From Oscillospiraceae bacterium (lineage in GTDB: Bacteria > Bacillota > Clostridia > Oscillospirales > Ruminococcaceae): a DNA stretch of 42,259 bases. Position numbers and translations under genes: made by a program. Positions 8,242-15,728 of the stretch are shown one piece after another. Location of the stretch: contig JAFXIC010000032.1 in the NCBI GenBank assembly GCA_017533485.1, positions 1-42,259 on the forward strand, given 5' to 3'. Every line of letters starts with the position of its first letter. Within the stretch, counting starts at the first letter, position 1. Under the pieces are notes generated by a model, which was not told where the DNA came from, did not search any database, and saw only the letters and a program-made list of their open reading frames with translations.

Positions 8242-8832
8242 ATGAAAAAATTATGGGCTTATTTCTGTGCGGCAGCCGTACTGCTCTGCGGCTGTGAGCA
8301 GAAGGAACAACCGCAGCAGGATACTGATGACGCTGCTGCCTCCATGACCGGAGAAATGGTGATCGCGGCACCCGAAGAAGGCTTTGATATGAACTATGCA
8401 AACTGCATCCGGGATTACTTCGAAGCCATCGAGCAAAAACAATTCGAGGGCTACAAAAAGACGGTCTATCCCCCGTATCAGGAAGCCTTCGGCGCATACC
8501 TCGAAAGCAACGATTCCAGTTTAGAAGAAGTCTTCCATACGCTCTGTACAGAATTTGACGAGGACGGATACGATAGCTGGCACCTCACAAGACTTGAGGC
8601 CGGGTATCGTGAAAACGAGGATATCGACAACTTCTTTTCTACCTATGAGAGTGCCGGACTGTTTGACGCGGAATTCTCTGATGCGGCACGCGAAGACGCC
8701 GCCGAAATCCGGGATGTCGAATTTACACTCTATGCACTCTATGAAGGCGACGAGGAAGCGGTTCCCGTTGTCCAGAAACAGGAAATGATTGTCATCCGCA
8801 CCAACGACGACAAGTATTATCTCTTTGGCTGA
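8242..8832 (+). CDS. Lipoprotein, unknown function (tandem pair, second copy)
   Basis: About 196 residues. Signal peptide with lipobox LLCGC, lipidated Cys18 counted from the second of two adjacent ATG codons (8239 and 8242); GGAG at 8231-8234 gives 7 bp to 8242 and 4 bp to 8239, so 8242 is preferred. The mature part is strongly acidic. A helical N-terminal part with CIRDYFEAIEQKQFEGYKK and a C-terminal EMIVIRTNDDKYYLFG parallel the preceding lipoprotein, pointing to gene duplication. Both are probably co-transcribed from the promoter at 7476 and end at the shared terminator after 8832. Function is unknown. Confidence 0.8.
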   Translation: MKKLWAYFCAAAVLLCGCEQKEQPQQDTDDAAASMTGEMVIAAPEEGFDMNYANCIRDYFEAIEQKQFEGYKKTVYPPYQEAFGAYLESNDSSLEEVFHTLCTEFDEDGYDSWHLTRLEAGYRENEDIDNFFSTYESAGLFDAEFSDAAREDAAEIRDVEFTLYALYEGDEEAVPVVQKQEMIVIRTNDDKYYLFG

Positions 8833-8836
8833 AGAA

Positions 8837-8882
8837 ATCCCCGTCTGCCATCCCCATAACAAGGATGGCGGTCGGGGGATTT
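8837..8882. terminator. Terminator between convergent genes
   Basis: An imperfect stem of about 16 bp (8837-8853 with 8863-8880) lies between the lipoprotein pair (plus) and the DUF4363 gene (minus). T-tracts are short on both sides, so efficiency is uncertain. Confidence 0.6.
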
Positions 8883-8883
8883 G

Positions 8884-9258
8884 TCATAGTACATAAAACT
8901 GCGAACGGGAAATCCGGAGAATCGAAGCGGAGATTGCCGCGCAGTCCGCGCACAGCTCCTCACATCCTGCCTGCTGTAATGCCGGAAGCCGTGCAATCAG
9001 CGTATCTGCTTCTTCGAGTTCTGTGGTCGGGATAAAGAGCCGAAGCACCAGATACGTATGCCTCCAACGGTTTTGCAGCGTTTCGATGTTTGTTCCGATC
9101 ACCGCGCTGTCCATATCCGACTGTTCGGACACGGCAACCGCTTCGACTGCGTTTAAAATCCGGCGGCATTCGCGTGCTACCGTCAGGTGAGATACCGCAA
9201 GGAGAATCACGATGGCAGATAAAACCGCGGCGGCAATTTTCATTCTTGTCGGCTTCAT
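8884..9258 (-). CDS. DUF4363 family membrane-anchored protein
   Basis: 124 residues: one N-terminal membrane helix (about 6-26), then a mainly helical extracytoplasmic part ending near the C-terminus. The motif RWRHTYLVLRLFIPTTELEEADTL is split here as RWRHTYLVLRLFI and TELEEADTLI and is typical of DUF4363, which is found next to DUF421 genes in sporulating clostridia. Start ATG 9258 gives a 4-bp ATGA overlap with the DUF421 gene, so the pair is translationally coupled. An upstream in-frame start at 9285 lies within the DUF421 gene and is less likely. No biochemical role is established for the family. Confidence 0.8.
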   Translation of the reverse strand: MKPTRMKIAAAVLSAIVILLAVSHLTVARECRRILNAVEAVAVSEQSDMDSAVIGTNIETLQNRWRHTYLVLRLFIPTTELEEADTLIARLPALQQAGCEELCADCAAISASILRISRSQFYVL

Positions 9259-9932
9259 CGCATCCCATCCTTCCGCACCAGACATTTTACCCCGTTCCCG
9301 TCCACCGTCAGCAAAAAGATATCCGCCACCGTCATCTTTTTCTTTTTCAGCAGCTTTTCGAGCATGGAGTCCGAAAATCCGGCAGCTGCCATCCCCTCCC
9401 GACTAACGCGGCCGTCCGCAACCAGAACCTCCGGCGGATTCGTATCCTCCCCGACACATTCCATATCGCCGCAGGTTACAGGGCGGAATTCCGGTTTCAG
9501 GTAAACCGATACCGTACCATTCGTTTCCACGATTGCCGACTGTACCTCCGTTACATCAAAGGTACCGCCCGTCCGGAGTGCCGTCATCAGGTCATCGAGC
9601 GAGAACCGAAGATTTGCCATCGCCTGCTGGTCAATTTCCCCGTTCCGGATCACAAGCTGCGGACTTCCCGAAATCAGCCGCCGCAGTCGTTTGTTATGCA
9701 GTGACGCATACGAGAGCAATACCTCCGCACATACAATCGTCAGCACCGTCACAAGCCCCGGAAGCAGCGGAAATTCCTGATTCTCCAGCGGCAGGGTTGT
9801 AATATTCGAAATCAGGATCGTCACCACCAGCTCCGAGGGCTGAAGCTCGCCGATCTGGCGTTTCCCCATCAGTCTTACCGAAAAAATTACCGTCAGGTAT
9901 AAAATCAATGCGCGCAGAAATCCTACAATCAT
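9255..9932 (-). CDS. DUF421 (YetF-like) membrane protein
   Basis: 225 residues. Three N-terminal membrane helices (about 4-22, 34-52 and 56-76) precede a cytoplasmic alpha/beta domain. Family signatures are RLMGKRQIGELQPSELVVTI and, in the second domain, SGSPQLVIRNGEID and LMTALR. YetF-like proteins are membrane proteins of Bacilli and Clostridia; some Bacillus members influence spore membrane and germination traits. Start ATG 9932 is preceded by GGAGG at 7 bp; a longer form reaching 9986 has no RBS. It is followed by and coupled to the DUF4363 gene. With gpr nearby, a spore role is possible but is inference. Confidence 0.88.
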   Translation of the reverse strand: MIVGFLRALILYLTVIFSVRLMGKRQIGELQPSELVVTILISNITTLPLENQEFPLLPGLVTVLTIVCAEVLLSYASLHNKRLRRLISGSPQLVIRNGEIDQQAMANLRFSLDDLMTALRTGGTFDVTEVQSAIVETNGTVSVYLKPEFRPVTCGDMECVGEDTNPPEVLVADGRVSREGMAAAGFSDSMLEKLLKKKKMTVADIFLLTVDGNGVKCLVRKDGMR

Positions 9933-9999
9933 CCGATTTCCTCCCTTCTTCCGCCAGTATCTCCCAAGGAGGCCCGGAATATGCACGCATACAGAAAAA

Positions 10000-10034
10000 A
10001 CACTCGCAATCCGTAACAGACTGCGAGTGTTTTT
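10000..10034. terminator. Bidirectional terminator after rpsT
   Basis: A perfect 9-bp stem (ACACTCGCA, 10000-10008, with TGCGAGTGT, 10022-10030) has an A-run before and a T-run after it, so it works on both strands; its clear client is rpsT on the minus strand. Confidence 0.85.
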
Positions 10035-10049
10035 GATAAATAAAATAAA

Positions 10050-10319
10050 TTACGCGTTGAGAAGCTTCATCAGCTGAGACTTCTTACGAGCTGCACAGTT
10101 CTTGTGAAGCAGGCCCTTTGCACAAGCCTGATCGACACGCTTGATTGCATAACGGACAACAGCTTCCTTATCCTTACCGCCAACAAAGTTCGCCTTCTTG
10201 ATTGCGGTCTTCAGAGCGGAACGAGTTGCACGGTTACGAGCAGCGCGAGCAGCATTGATCTTGTCTCTCTTCTCAGGGGTCGGACGCTTTTTCGGTGCGT
10301 TCACTTTTGCGTTTGCCAT
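10050..10319 (-). CDS. rpsT: 30S ribosomal protein S20
   Basis: 89 residues, normal length for bS20, very rich in Lys, Arg and Ala. It binds 16S rRNA in the body of the small subunit and is needed for assembly. The N-terminus (MANAKVNAPKKRPTPEKRDK) and the central RNRATRSALKTAIKKA fit the family, as does the final GLLHKNCAARKKSQL. AGGAG lies 9-10 bp before ATG 10319. The codon choice is highly biased, as expected for a ribosomal gene. It is divergent from gpr, a neighbourhood conserved in clostridia, and has its own promoter and terminator. Confidence 0.96.
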   Translation of the reverse strand: MANAKVNAPKKRPTPEKRDKINAARAARNRATRSALKTAIKKANFVGGKDKEAVVRYAIKRVDQACAKGLLHKNCAARKKSQLMKLLNA

Positions 10320-10465
10320 GTTGGTTTACTCCTTTTTTCTCGAATGTTCAGAAATAGAATAATTTCGGAAAAGCGGCATACAGTAATGCAAACCGGTTAT
10401 GGCGGGGCCGACTTGCCGTTTGCGGGTGGGGACCGCTATCTTGCGATGCTGCAAAACCATATATT

Positions 10466-10494
10466 ATTGTACCATCATTTCCAGAAAATTGCAA
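10466..10494 (-). promoter_or_regulatory. Sigma-A promoter of rpsT
   Basis: Minus-strand TTGCAA (10489-10494), 17-bp spacer, TACAAT (10466-10471). The leader to the rpsT start is about 140 nt. I could not find a convincing sigma-G promoter for the divergent gpr gene in the same gap. Confidence 0.75.
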
Positions 10495-10573
10495 GCGGTC
10501 GGGCAGAAATATTTTGACGATTTTTCTGCAAAGTTTTCAGCAGTTTGCACAATGAACAGGAGGTTGCTGCGGT

Positions 10574-11437
10574 ATGCAGACCAGAACAGATCTTGCCCTC
10601 GAACAGGCGGGAAATATCAAAAACAGCGAGGGAATTACCATTTCAGAGCGCGGAAGCGTATTTCATATTACCGAAATCATGATCGACAGTGATGCACACG
10701 GAACGCCCATCGGCAGACCCAAGGGACGCTACCTTACCCTCGAAGGCGAACGCCTCAGCCATTTTTCCGAGCGATACCGTGAACAGGTCGAGGAGCTCGC
10801 AGACGAACTGCGGAATTTTCTCCCCGACGGCGATATTCTCGTCGTAGGCCTCGGAAACAGCGACATTACCCCCGATGCCCTCGGCCCCGATGTCGCAGGA
10901 AAACTCCTCGCGACACGCCATCTCCGAACCGAACTTGCCGCGGATGATCCCGATACCGACTTTCTCCGCGGGCTTCGTCCGGTGAGCGTCCTCGCGAACG
11001 GTGTTCTCGGTCAGACCGGAATCGAAACCGCCGAGCTGATTCACGCACTCCGCGATACCGTCCATCCGCAGGCTGTCATCGCCATCGACGCACTCGCCTG
11101 TTCCGATCTCCACCGCCTCGGTACCACGATTCAGGTTTCTGATGCAGGCATCTCTCCGGGAAGCGGTGTCCGGAATAGTCGTGCAGAGCTTTCCGATCGT
11201 ACCCTCGGGATTCCCGTCATCGCCATCGGCGTTCCGACCGTTGTGGATATGCATACGATTGTTTCGCAGTATACCGGCGAAGCCCTTCGGGATACAAACC
11301 ATGCACTTCCGAATATGATGGTGACGCCGCGCGATATCGACAAGCTCCTTTCTCACGCATCTGCGATGATAGCGGCAGCACTCAATCTCGCCCTTCATCC
11401 CCAGTTCCGCTTTGAGGATGTGGAAGCACTTTCCTGA
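10574..11437 (+). CDS. gpr: Germination protease GPR (spore endopeptidase)
   Basis: 287 residues, somewhat shorter than Bacillus GPR (about 370) and near clostridial versions. GPR is made as a zymogen in the forespore and cleaves small acid-soluble spore proteins at germination; it is an aspartic-type protease of family A25. The conserved blocks are VVGLGNSDITPDALGP with its Asp, VIAIDALACSDLHRLGTTIQ, the SDAGISPGSG stretch, and IPVIAIGVPTVVDM. AGGAGG (10558-10563) is 10 bp before ATG 10574. Divergent from rpsT as in many clostridia. Downstream spoIIP, common in Bacillus, is absent; the fatty-acid regulator follows instead. Its presence implies that sporulation genes exist, whether or not spores are observed. 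Confidence 0.93.
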   Translation: MQTRTDLALEQAGNIKNSEGITISERGSVFHITEIMIDSDAHGTPIGRPKGRYLTLEGERLSHFSERYREQVEELADELRNFLPDGDILVVGLGNSDITPDALGPDVAGKLLATRHLRTELAADDPDTDFLRGLRPVSVLANGVLGQTGIETAELIHALRDTVHPQAVIAIDALACSDLHRLGTTIQVSDAGISPGSGVRNSRAELSDRTLGIPVIAIGVPTVVDMHTIVSQYTGEALRDTNHALPNMMVTPRDIDKLLSHASAMIAAALNLALHPQFRFEDVEALS

Positions 11438-11614
11438 GCCGGAAAAGATTCCCTTTCGCATTTTCCGATTTTCCGCATATACTAAGAGCAACAGCAGCGA
11501 TGCACTCCGATATGATACGAGGGTGACAGATGCTTCACGCAGCCGCGTCGGATCTCTGTCCATATGAACAGCTCTCGGATCCGGGAGCTGGTTTAGCGGC
11601 TGTTTTGATAGCGG

Positions 11615-11647
11615 CGGCGGCAAGTGGATTTGCTGCCGCCGATTTTG
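11615..11647 (+). terminator. Probable terminator in the gpr-to-regulator gap
   Basis: The 320-bp gap after gpr contains an 8-bp GC stem (CGGCGGCA, 11615-11622, with TGCCGCCG, 11634-11641) followed by ATTTT. A 60-codon plus frame at 11530-11712 runs through this hairpin and is probably not a gene. Otherwise nothing is recognised in the gap. Confidence 0.45.
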
Positions 11648-11758
11648 GTATAGTGCCGCTCCCCCCTTATTTTTCGGCACACTGCCCGAATAACACCACC
11701 CGATTCCTATGAAAATACGGAAAAACGGTAGGGAAACACAGGAATTTCGGACAGGGAC

Positions 11759-11787
11759 TTGACAAAGGCGGAAAACTATGCTATAAT
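11759..11787 (+). promoter_or_regulatory. Consensus sigma-A promoter of the TetR regulator
   Basis: TTGACA (11759-11764), 17 bp, TATAAT (11782-11787): a full consensus promoter. The predicted start is near 11794, exactly where a 17-bp palindrome begins, so a bound repressor would block initiation. Confidence 0.9.
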
Positions 11788-11793
11788 CTCTTT

Positions 11794-11810
11794 CAGCACA
11801 TGGTGTGCTG
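11794..11810. promoter_or_regulatory. Operator palindrome O1 at the regulator promoter
   Basis: CAGCACATGGTGTGCTG, perfect 7-bp arms around 3 bp. It overlaps the predicted transcription start of the TetR gene. The same arms recur at 12539, 12607 and, with one changed outer base, at 12635. Confidence 0.85.
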
Positions 11811-11899
11811 AAACCTGTGCCGATACTTACAAGACTCGCACCCCAAAGCCCAAACAGAAAGGAACGCGTCCCCATCACAAAGGACATGAACGACAACAT

Positions 11900-12490
11900 A
11901 TGGATGAAAAAGAACGAAAGCTGATTCGCGACGAACGCTCCGAGGAAATTATCCGTATCACCGAACAGCTCGCGATGCAGGAGGGCGCACATAACGTCAC
12001 CGTCCGTAAAATTATCCGTCAGCTCGGAACAACGAATCGTGTATTTTATAACCGCTTCCGGAACTGCGACGAAGTATTGCAGATCGTCTATGAAAATGCA
12101 GTGCTGAAAATGCGGAGCTGTTTCCAGATCGAATATACCACGCGCGAAAGCTTCTTCGAGGCTGCCACCGAACTGGCAGTACAGGTGCTCATCAGTACCT
12201 ATGATGTCAAGCACAATTTCAGCCAGTATATGTTCGAGCACGATTCCCTCACCGAAAGCAACCGACTCTGGTGGATGCGCGAGGTCACGCATATCCTCGA
12301 ACACGCCAAACAGCTCGGATATATTGAAGAAACCCTCGATTCCGAAGCGCTCAGCCACTCCATCTGGTGCTTCTGCCGCGGATTCAATGCCGACGCAATC
12401 GGCAGAAAGCTCTCGAAAGAAGATGCGGTAAAAATTTTCCGTCTGGGCTTCGGCTGCTTTATGCATGGAGTTCAGAAAACGAAAACCTGA
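11900..12490 (+). CDS. TetR-family regulator, probable repressor of the fab operon
   Basis: 196 residues. The N-terminal helix-turn-helix covers about 15-60, with TVRKIIRQLGTTNRVFYNRF as recognition unit; FYNRF replaces the commoner YYHF. The rest is the helical ligand/dimer domain, not like FapR (DeoR-type) or FabT (MarR-type), the known fatty-acid regulators of Firmicutes. The only in-frame ATG after the promoter is 11900; the RBS is weak (AAAGGAC about 15 bp away), and the apparent TTG start at 11759 is actually the -35 box. Operators at its own promoter and before fabH suggest autoregulation and control of fatty-acid synthesis. Ligand could be an acyl-ACP or acyl-CoA; this is inference. 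Its last codons form the first arm of its terminator. Confidence 0.88.
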   Translation: MDEKERKLIRDERSEEIIRITEQLAMQEGAHNVTVRKIIRQLGTTNRVFYNRFRNCDEVLQIVYENAVLKMRSCFQIEYTTRESFFEAATELAVQVLISTYDVKHNFSQYMFEHDSLTESNRLWWMREVTHILEHAKQLGYIEETLDSEALSHSIWCFCRGFNADAIGRKLSKEDAVKIFRLGFGCFMHGVQKTKT

Positions 12491-12537
12491 TTCCGACCGG
12501 TAACCCCTCGGCCCCATGGTTTTCGTTCTCCTTTTTG
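12478..12537 (+). terminator. Terminator of the TetR gene, starting inside its coding end
   Basis: AACGAAAACC (12478-12487) pairs with GGTTTTCGTT (12518-12527), 10 bp, followed by CTCCTTTTT. The 5' arm includes the last codons of the regulator gene. The 30-base loop is long, so strength is uncertain. Confidence 0.6.
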
Positions 12538-12538
12538 T

Positions 12539-12555
12539 CAGCACACCGTGTGCTG
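12539..12555. promoter_or_regulatory. Operator palindrome O2 upstream of fabH
   Basis: CAGCACACCGTGTGCTG, with symmetry extending to TGTCA...TGACA (12536-12558). It overlaps the candidate -35 box of the fabH promoter. Confidence 0.85.
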
Positions 12556-12581
12556 ACACACCGAAAAATACTTTTCATATT
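12553..12581 (+). promoter_or_regulatory. Candidate promoter of the fab operon
   Basis: CTGACA (12553-12558), 17 bp, CATATT (12576-12581). The boxes are imperfect, but this is the best pair in the gap, and its -35 lies in operator O2, so repression is easy to picture. The predicted start near 12588 would put O3 and O4 in the leader. Confidence 0.45.
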
Positions 12582-12606
12582 TTTCAAATATTTACGCAAA
12601 AAACTT

Positions 12607-12623
12607 CAGCACAGATTGTGCTG
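12607..12623. promoter_or_regulatory. Operator palindrome O3 upstream of fabH
   Basis: CAGCACAGATTGTGCTG, with symmetry extending to TTCAGCACA...TGTGCTGAA (12605-12625). Confidence 0.85.
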
Positions 12624-12634
12624 AAAAAATAAAT

Positions 12635-12651
12635 GAGCACATTGTGTGCTG
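12635..12651. promoter_or_regulatory. Operator palindrome O4 next to the fabH ribosome binding site
   Basis: GAGCACATTGTGTGCTG: six of seven arm positions pair (outer C replaced by G). It ends one base before the AAAGGA that serves as fabH Shine-Dalgarno, 7 bp from the start codon. Centres of O3 and O4 are 28 bp apart. Confidence 0.8.
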
Positions 12652-12664
12652 AAAGGATAACCGG

Positions 12665-13618
12665 ATGAGTATTCAGATTATCGGAACCGGTTCATATATA
12701 CCGGAACGTGTTGTGACAAACGACGAGCTGTCTGCGCTGGTGGAAACGAACGACGAATGGATCCAGCAGCGCGTCGGTATCGCCGAGCGTCATGTATCAG
12801 TCAACGAAACTGCCGCAGATATGGCGATTCAGGCAGCAAACCGTGCGCTCGAAGCTGCGGGATGCAGCGGCGGGGACATCGACCTCATTATCGCTGCAAC
12901 CATGTCCTCGGATACCGCCTGCCCGACGGTTGCAAGTACCGTTCAGGCAGCAATCGGTGCAAGCTGTCCGGCGTTCGATGTCAATTCCTGCTGCAGCGGA
13001 TTCTTATTCGGACTCGATATCGCAATCTCCTATATGCAGCGCGGCGGAATGCAGCGCATTCTCGTCCTCGGTGCAGAACGCATGAGCAAAATCATTGACT
13101 GGAGCGACCGTTCGACCTGTGTCATCTTCGGTGACGGTGCCGGCGCAGCAGTCCTCGCGCCCGGAAAGGAACCTGTCGTATCCCGTATCTATACCAGCGG
13201 TGACCGCGATGTGATTTATGTCCCGACCCACAGCGGCGCATCGCCCTTCTTCAAAAAGGAAAAAGAACCTCCGTTTGTCAACATGAACGGACAGGAAACC
13301 TTTAAATTTGCGGTCAATCGTATGACCGAGGATATGCGCTATGCGGTGGAACAATACGGTGTTTCGCTTGAAGATATCGCATGGTTCGTACCCCATCAGG
13401 CAAATCGCCGTATCATTGATTTCGCATCCAAGCGGCTGGGTGTGCCGAAGGAGAAGTTCTTCGTGAATATTGATACCGTCGGCAATACCTCCGCGGCAAG
13501 CGTTCCGATTGCACTCGACGCGCTCCTGCGGAGCGGTAAGGCAAAACACGGCGACCTGATTGCTATGTCTGCATTTGGCGGTGGACTTTCCAGCGCCGTT
13601 TGTATAATCAAATACTAA
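12665..13618 (+). CDS. fabH: Beta-ketoacyl-ACP synthase III
   Basis: 317 residues. Condenses an acyl-CoA primer with malonyl-ACP to start type II fatty-acid synthesis. The catalytic triad is visible as C110 (SCCSGF), H244 (PHQANRRI) and N274 (GNTSAAS), the same numbers as in well-studied homologues except C110. GDGAGAAVL is the usual glycine-rich stretch. AAAGGA precedes ATG 12665 by 7 bp. First gene of the operon. Primer choice (acetyl versus branched) cannot be decided from sequence alone. Confidence 0.96.
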   Translation: MSIQIIGTGSYIPERVVTNDELSALVETNDEWIQQRVGIAERHVSVNETAADMAIQAANRALEAAGCSGGDIDLIIAATMSSDTACPTVASTVQAAIGASCPAFDVNSCCSGFLFGLDIAISYMQRGGMQRILVLGAERMSKIIDWSDRSTCVIFGDGAGAAVLAPGKEPVVSRIYTSGDRDVIYVPTHSGASPFFKKEKEPPFVNMNGQETFKFAVNRMTEDMRYAVEQYGVSLEDIAWFVPHQANRRIIDFASKRLGVPKEKFFVNIDTVGNTSAASVPIALDALLRSGKAKHGDLIAMSAFGGGLSSAVCIIKY

Positions 13619-13642
13619 TTTTAATTTTTGGAGGATCTTATT

Positions 13643-13867
13643 ATGACAATCGAAAAAGTAATCGAAGCTCTGGCTGACCATCTCGAAATGGACGCATCCG
13701 AAATTACTGCGGAAACTACATTCGCAGATCTGGGTGTGGACTCCCTCGACGCTGTTGAAATCCTGATGGAAATGGAAGATGTATTCGGCGTAGAGATCGT
13801 TGCCGGTGAAGCAGGCACTTCCGTCAAAGAGCTGGCTGCATACATCGACGCAAAGGCAAACGCATGA
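13643..13867 (+). CDS. acpP: Acyl carrier protein
   Basis: 74 residues, acidic, four-helix carrier protein. The phosphopantetheine site is S34 in GVDSLDAVE. GGAGG (13630-13634) is 8 bp before ATG 13643; an in-frame TTG at 13628 would overlap the RBS and is rejected. It overlaps fabK by ATGA, so the two are coupled. It carries acyl intermediates for every enzyme encoded in this operon. Confidence 0.96.
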   Translation: MTIEKVIEALADHLEMDASEITAETTFADLGVDSLDAVEILMEMEDVFGVEIVAGEAGTSVKELAAYIDAKANA

Positions 13868-14808
13868 TTGTATCACCGATTTGCGAGCTGCTCGGAATCC
13901 GCTACCCCGTCTTCCAGGGCGGTATGGCACATATCTCCGACGCAGCGCTGGCAGCGGCAGTTTCCGAAAGCGGCGGACTGGGTATCCTTTCTGCCGCCGC
14001 AGGCGACCCGCAATGGCTGGCAGAACAAATTGACCTGATCCGCGAAAAGACCGATAAACCCTTCGGCGTCAATCTGATGCTGCACGGTGAACGTGTCGCG
14101 GAAATGGCACAGGTCATTGCAGACAAAAAAGTACCGGTTGTCACAACCGGTGCAGGAAATCCCGGTTCGTATGTCCCGATGTGGAAGGAAGCCGGCGTGA
14201 AGGTCATCCCTGTGGTTGCTTCCGTTGCGCTCGCAAAGCTGATGGAACGTGCCGGTGCGGCTGCGATCATCGCAGAAGGCGGTGAATCCGGCGGCCATGT
14301 CGGCGAACTGACAACGATGGCTCTCGTTCCGCAGGTTTGTGACGCGGTTTCAATTCCGGTCATCGCAGCAGGCGGTATCGGTGACGGCCGCGGTATGGCA
14401 GCAGCGATGATGCTGGGCGCCTGCGGCGTTCAGGTCGGTACGCGCTTCCTCCTCGCAACAGAATGCGCGATTCCGCAGATTTATAGGGATAAGCTCATCA
14501 AAGCCAATGATATTTCCACGATCGTCACCGGCAAGCGGCTCGGCCACCCCGTCCGCAGCCTGAAGACAAAATTCTCGCGGGAATATGCAAAGCTCGAATA
14601 TACGTCCATTCCAGATGATGAACTCGAACAGCTCGCTGTCGGTACACTCCGGGCAGCTGTACGGGATGGCGATGAAAAGCGGGGATGCTTCCTCGCCGGT
14701 CAGATTGCAGGTATGCTCTCTGAAGAACAGTCCGCTTCCGATATCATTCTCGATATCGTGAACGGTGCGGAATGTCATTTGAAACGAGGTATCACATGGG
14801 TAAAATAG
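13864..14808 (+). CDS. fabK: Enoyl-ACP reductase II (FMN-dependent)
   Basis: 314 residues, 2-nitropropane dioxygenase-like TIM barrel. It reduces the trans-2-enoyl-ACP double bond with NAD(P)H and FMN. Features are the N-terminal RYPVFQGGMAHISDAALA, the GGESGGHVGE motif, and the FMN phosphate-binding region VIAAGGIGDGRGMAAA with GVQVGTRFL. FabK replaces FabI, so the organism should be less sensitive to triclosan-type FabI inhibitors (family knowledge). Starts in the acpP stop codon (ATGA) and overlaps the start of fabD by 13 bp. Confidence 0.95.
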   Translation: MIVSPICELLGIRYPVFQGGMAHISDAALAAAVSESGGLGILSAAAGDPQWLAEQIDLIREKTDKPFGVNLMLHGERVAEMAQVIADKKVPVVTTGAGNPGSYVPMWKEAGVKVIPVVASVALAKLMERAGAAAIIAEGGESGGHVGELTTMALVPQVCDAVSIPVIAAGGIGDGRGMAAAMMLGACGVQVGTRFLLATECAIPQIYRDKLIKANDISTIVTGKRLGHPVRSLKTKFSREYAKLEYTSIPDDELEQLAVGTLRAAVRDGDEKRGCFLAGQIAGMLSEEQSASDIILDIVNGAECHLKRGITWVK

Positions 14809-15728
14809 CATTTGTATTCTCCGGACAGGGTGCACAATATGTCGGCATGGGACAGTCGCTCTATGAGAATTCTGCCGCCGCGAAAGCACTCTACGATATG
14901 GCGGAGCAGTCCCGTCCGGGTACGATGGAACAGTCCTTTTCCGGTACGCCCGAAGCATTGAAGGAAACCCGCAACACCCAGCCCTGCTTATACTTAGTCG
15001 ATCTTTCCGCCGCCCTTGCACTCGAAGAACAGGGTGTGAAAGCGGATGGTGTCGCAGGCTTTTCGCTCGGTGAAGTAGCCGCGCTCGCTTTCGCAGGCGC
15101 ATATTCCCATCAGGACGGCTTCTCCATCGTGACAAAGCGCGGTCTGCTGATGGATGAAGCCGCAAAAGCTGCCGATACCGCAATGTGTGCGGTGCTGCGC
15201 GCGGATCGTTCGCTGATCGAGCAGACTGCCGCGGAATTTCCGGCGCTTTATGCCGTGAATTTCAACTGTCCCGGTCAGATCGTTGTATCCGGTCTGAAAT
15301 CCAGCATGACAGCATTCACTGCCCGTATGGCAGAACGCGGTGGAAAATGTGTTCCCCTCGCGGTCAGCGCCGCATTCCATTCCCCCTTTATGGCGAATGC
15401 GTCCGAACAGTTCCGTACTGTACTCGATTCGTTCGAGGTGACCGCACCGAAGCTTCCGGTTTATGCAAACCTGACCGCAATGCCCTATGGCGAAGCGGAG
15501 ACCGTTCGCGATACCTTGGCACGCCAGATGCAAAGTCCGGTCCAGTGGCAGTCCGCCATTGAACAGATGCTTGCGGACGGATATACCGATTTCATCGAGG
15601 TCGGTGCCGGAAAAACACTCTGCGGACTGATCCGGAAAATTTCGAAGGACACCCGCGTATATTCCGTTGAAAATGCGGAAACGCTCGCAAAAACTGTCGA
15701 GGAGGTAACTGCCAATGCAGAACGGTAA
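14796..15728 (+). CDS. fabD: Malonyl-CoA:ACP transacylase
   Basis: 310 residues. Loads malonyl groups onto ACP. Motifs are FSGQGAQYVGMG at the N-terminus, the nucleophile S90 in GFSLGE and the partner H195 in AAFHSPFM. The start at ATG 14796 (MGKIAFVFSGQG) has CGAGGT 6 bp upstream and matches family N-termini; a longer form from 14772 is unlikely. Overlaps fabK and fabG at its two ends. Confidence 0.95.
   Translation: MGKIAFVFSGQGAQYVGMGQSLYENSAAAKALYDMAEQSRPGTMEQSFSGTPEALKETRNTQPCLYLVDLSAALALEEQGVKADGVAGFSLGEVAALAFAGAYSHQDGFSIVTKRGLLMDEAAKAADTAMCAVLRADRSLIEQTAAEFPALYAVNFNCPGQIVVSGLKSSMTAFTARMAERGGKCVPLAVSAAFHSPFMANASEQFRTVLDSFEVTAPKLPVYANLTAMPYGEAETVRDTLARQMQSPVQWQSAIEQMLADGYTDFIEVGAGKTLCGLIRKISKDTRVYSVENAETLAKTVEEVTANAER

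Noticed and set aside
11530-11712. 60-codon plus frame between gpr and the TetR gene
   Set aside because: It has a passable GAGGG ribosome site, but runs through a GC-rich terminator-like hairpin and resembles no protein; low-complexity Ala stretch comes from the hairpin.
11759-11899. TTG start extending the TetR protein by 47 residues
   Set aside because: The TTG is the -35 box TTGACA and the extension spans the -10 and the operator, so it is not transcribed from this promoter.
10643-12559. Minus-strand frame of over 600 codons across gpr and the TetR gene
   Set aside because: It is antisense to two clear families and spans consensus promoters and operators; the codon bias of the real genes leaves the complement open.
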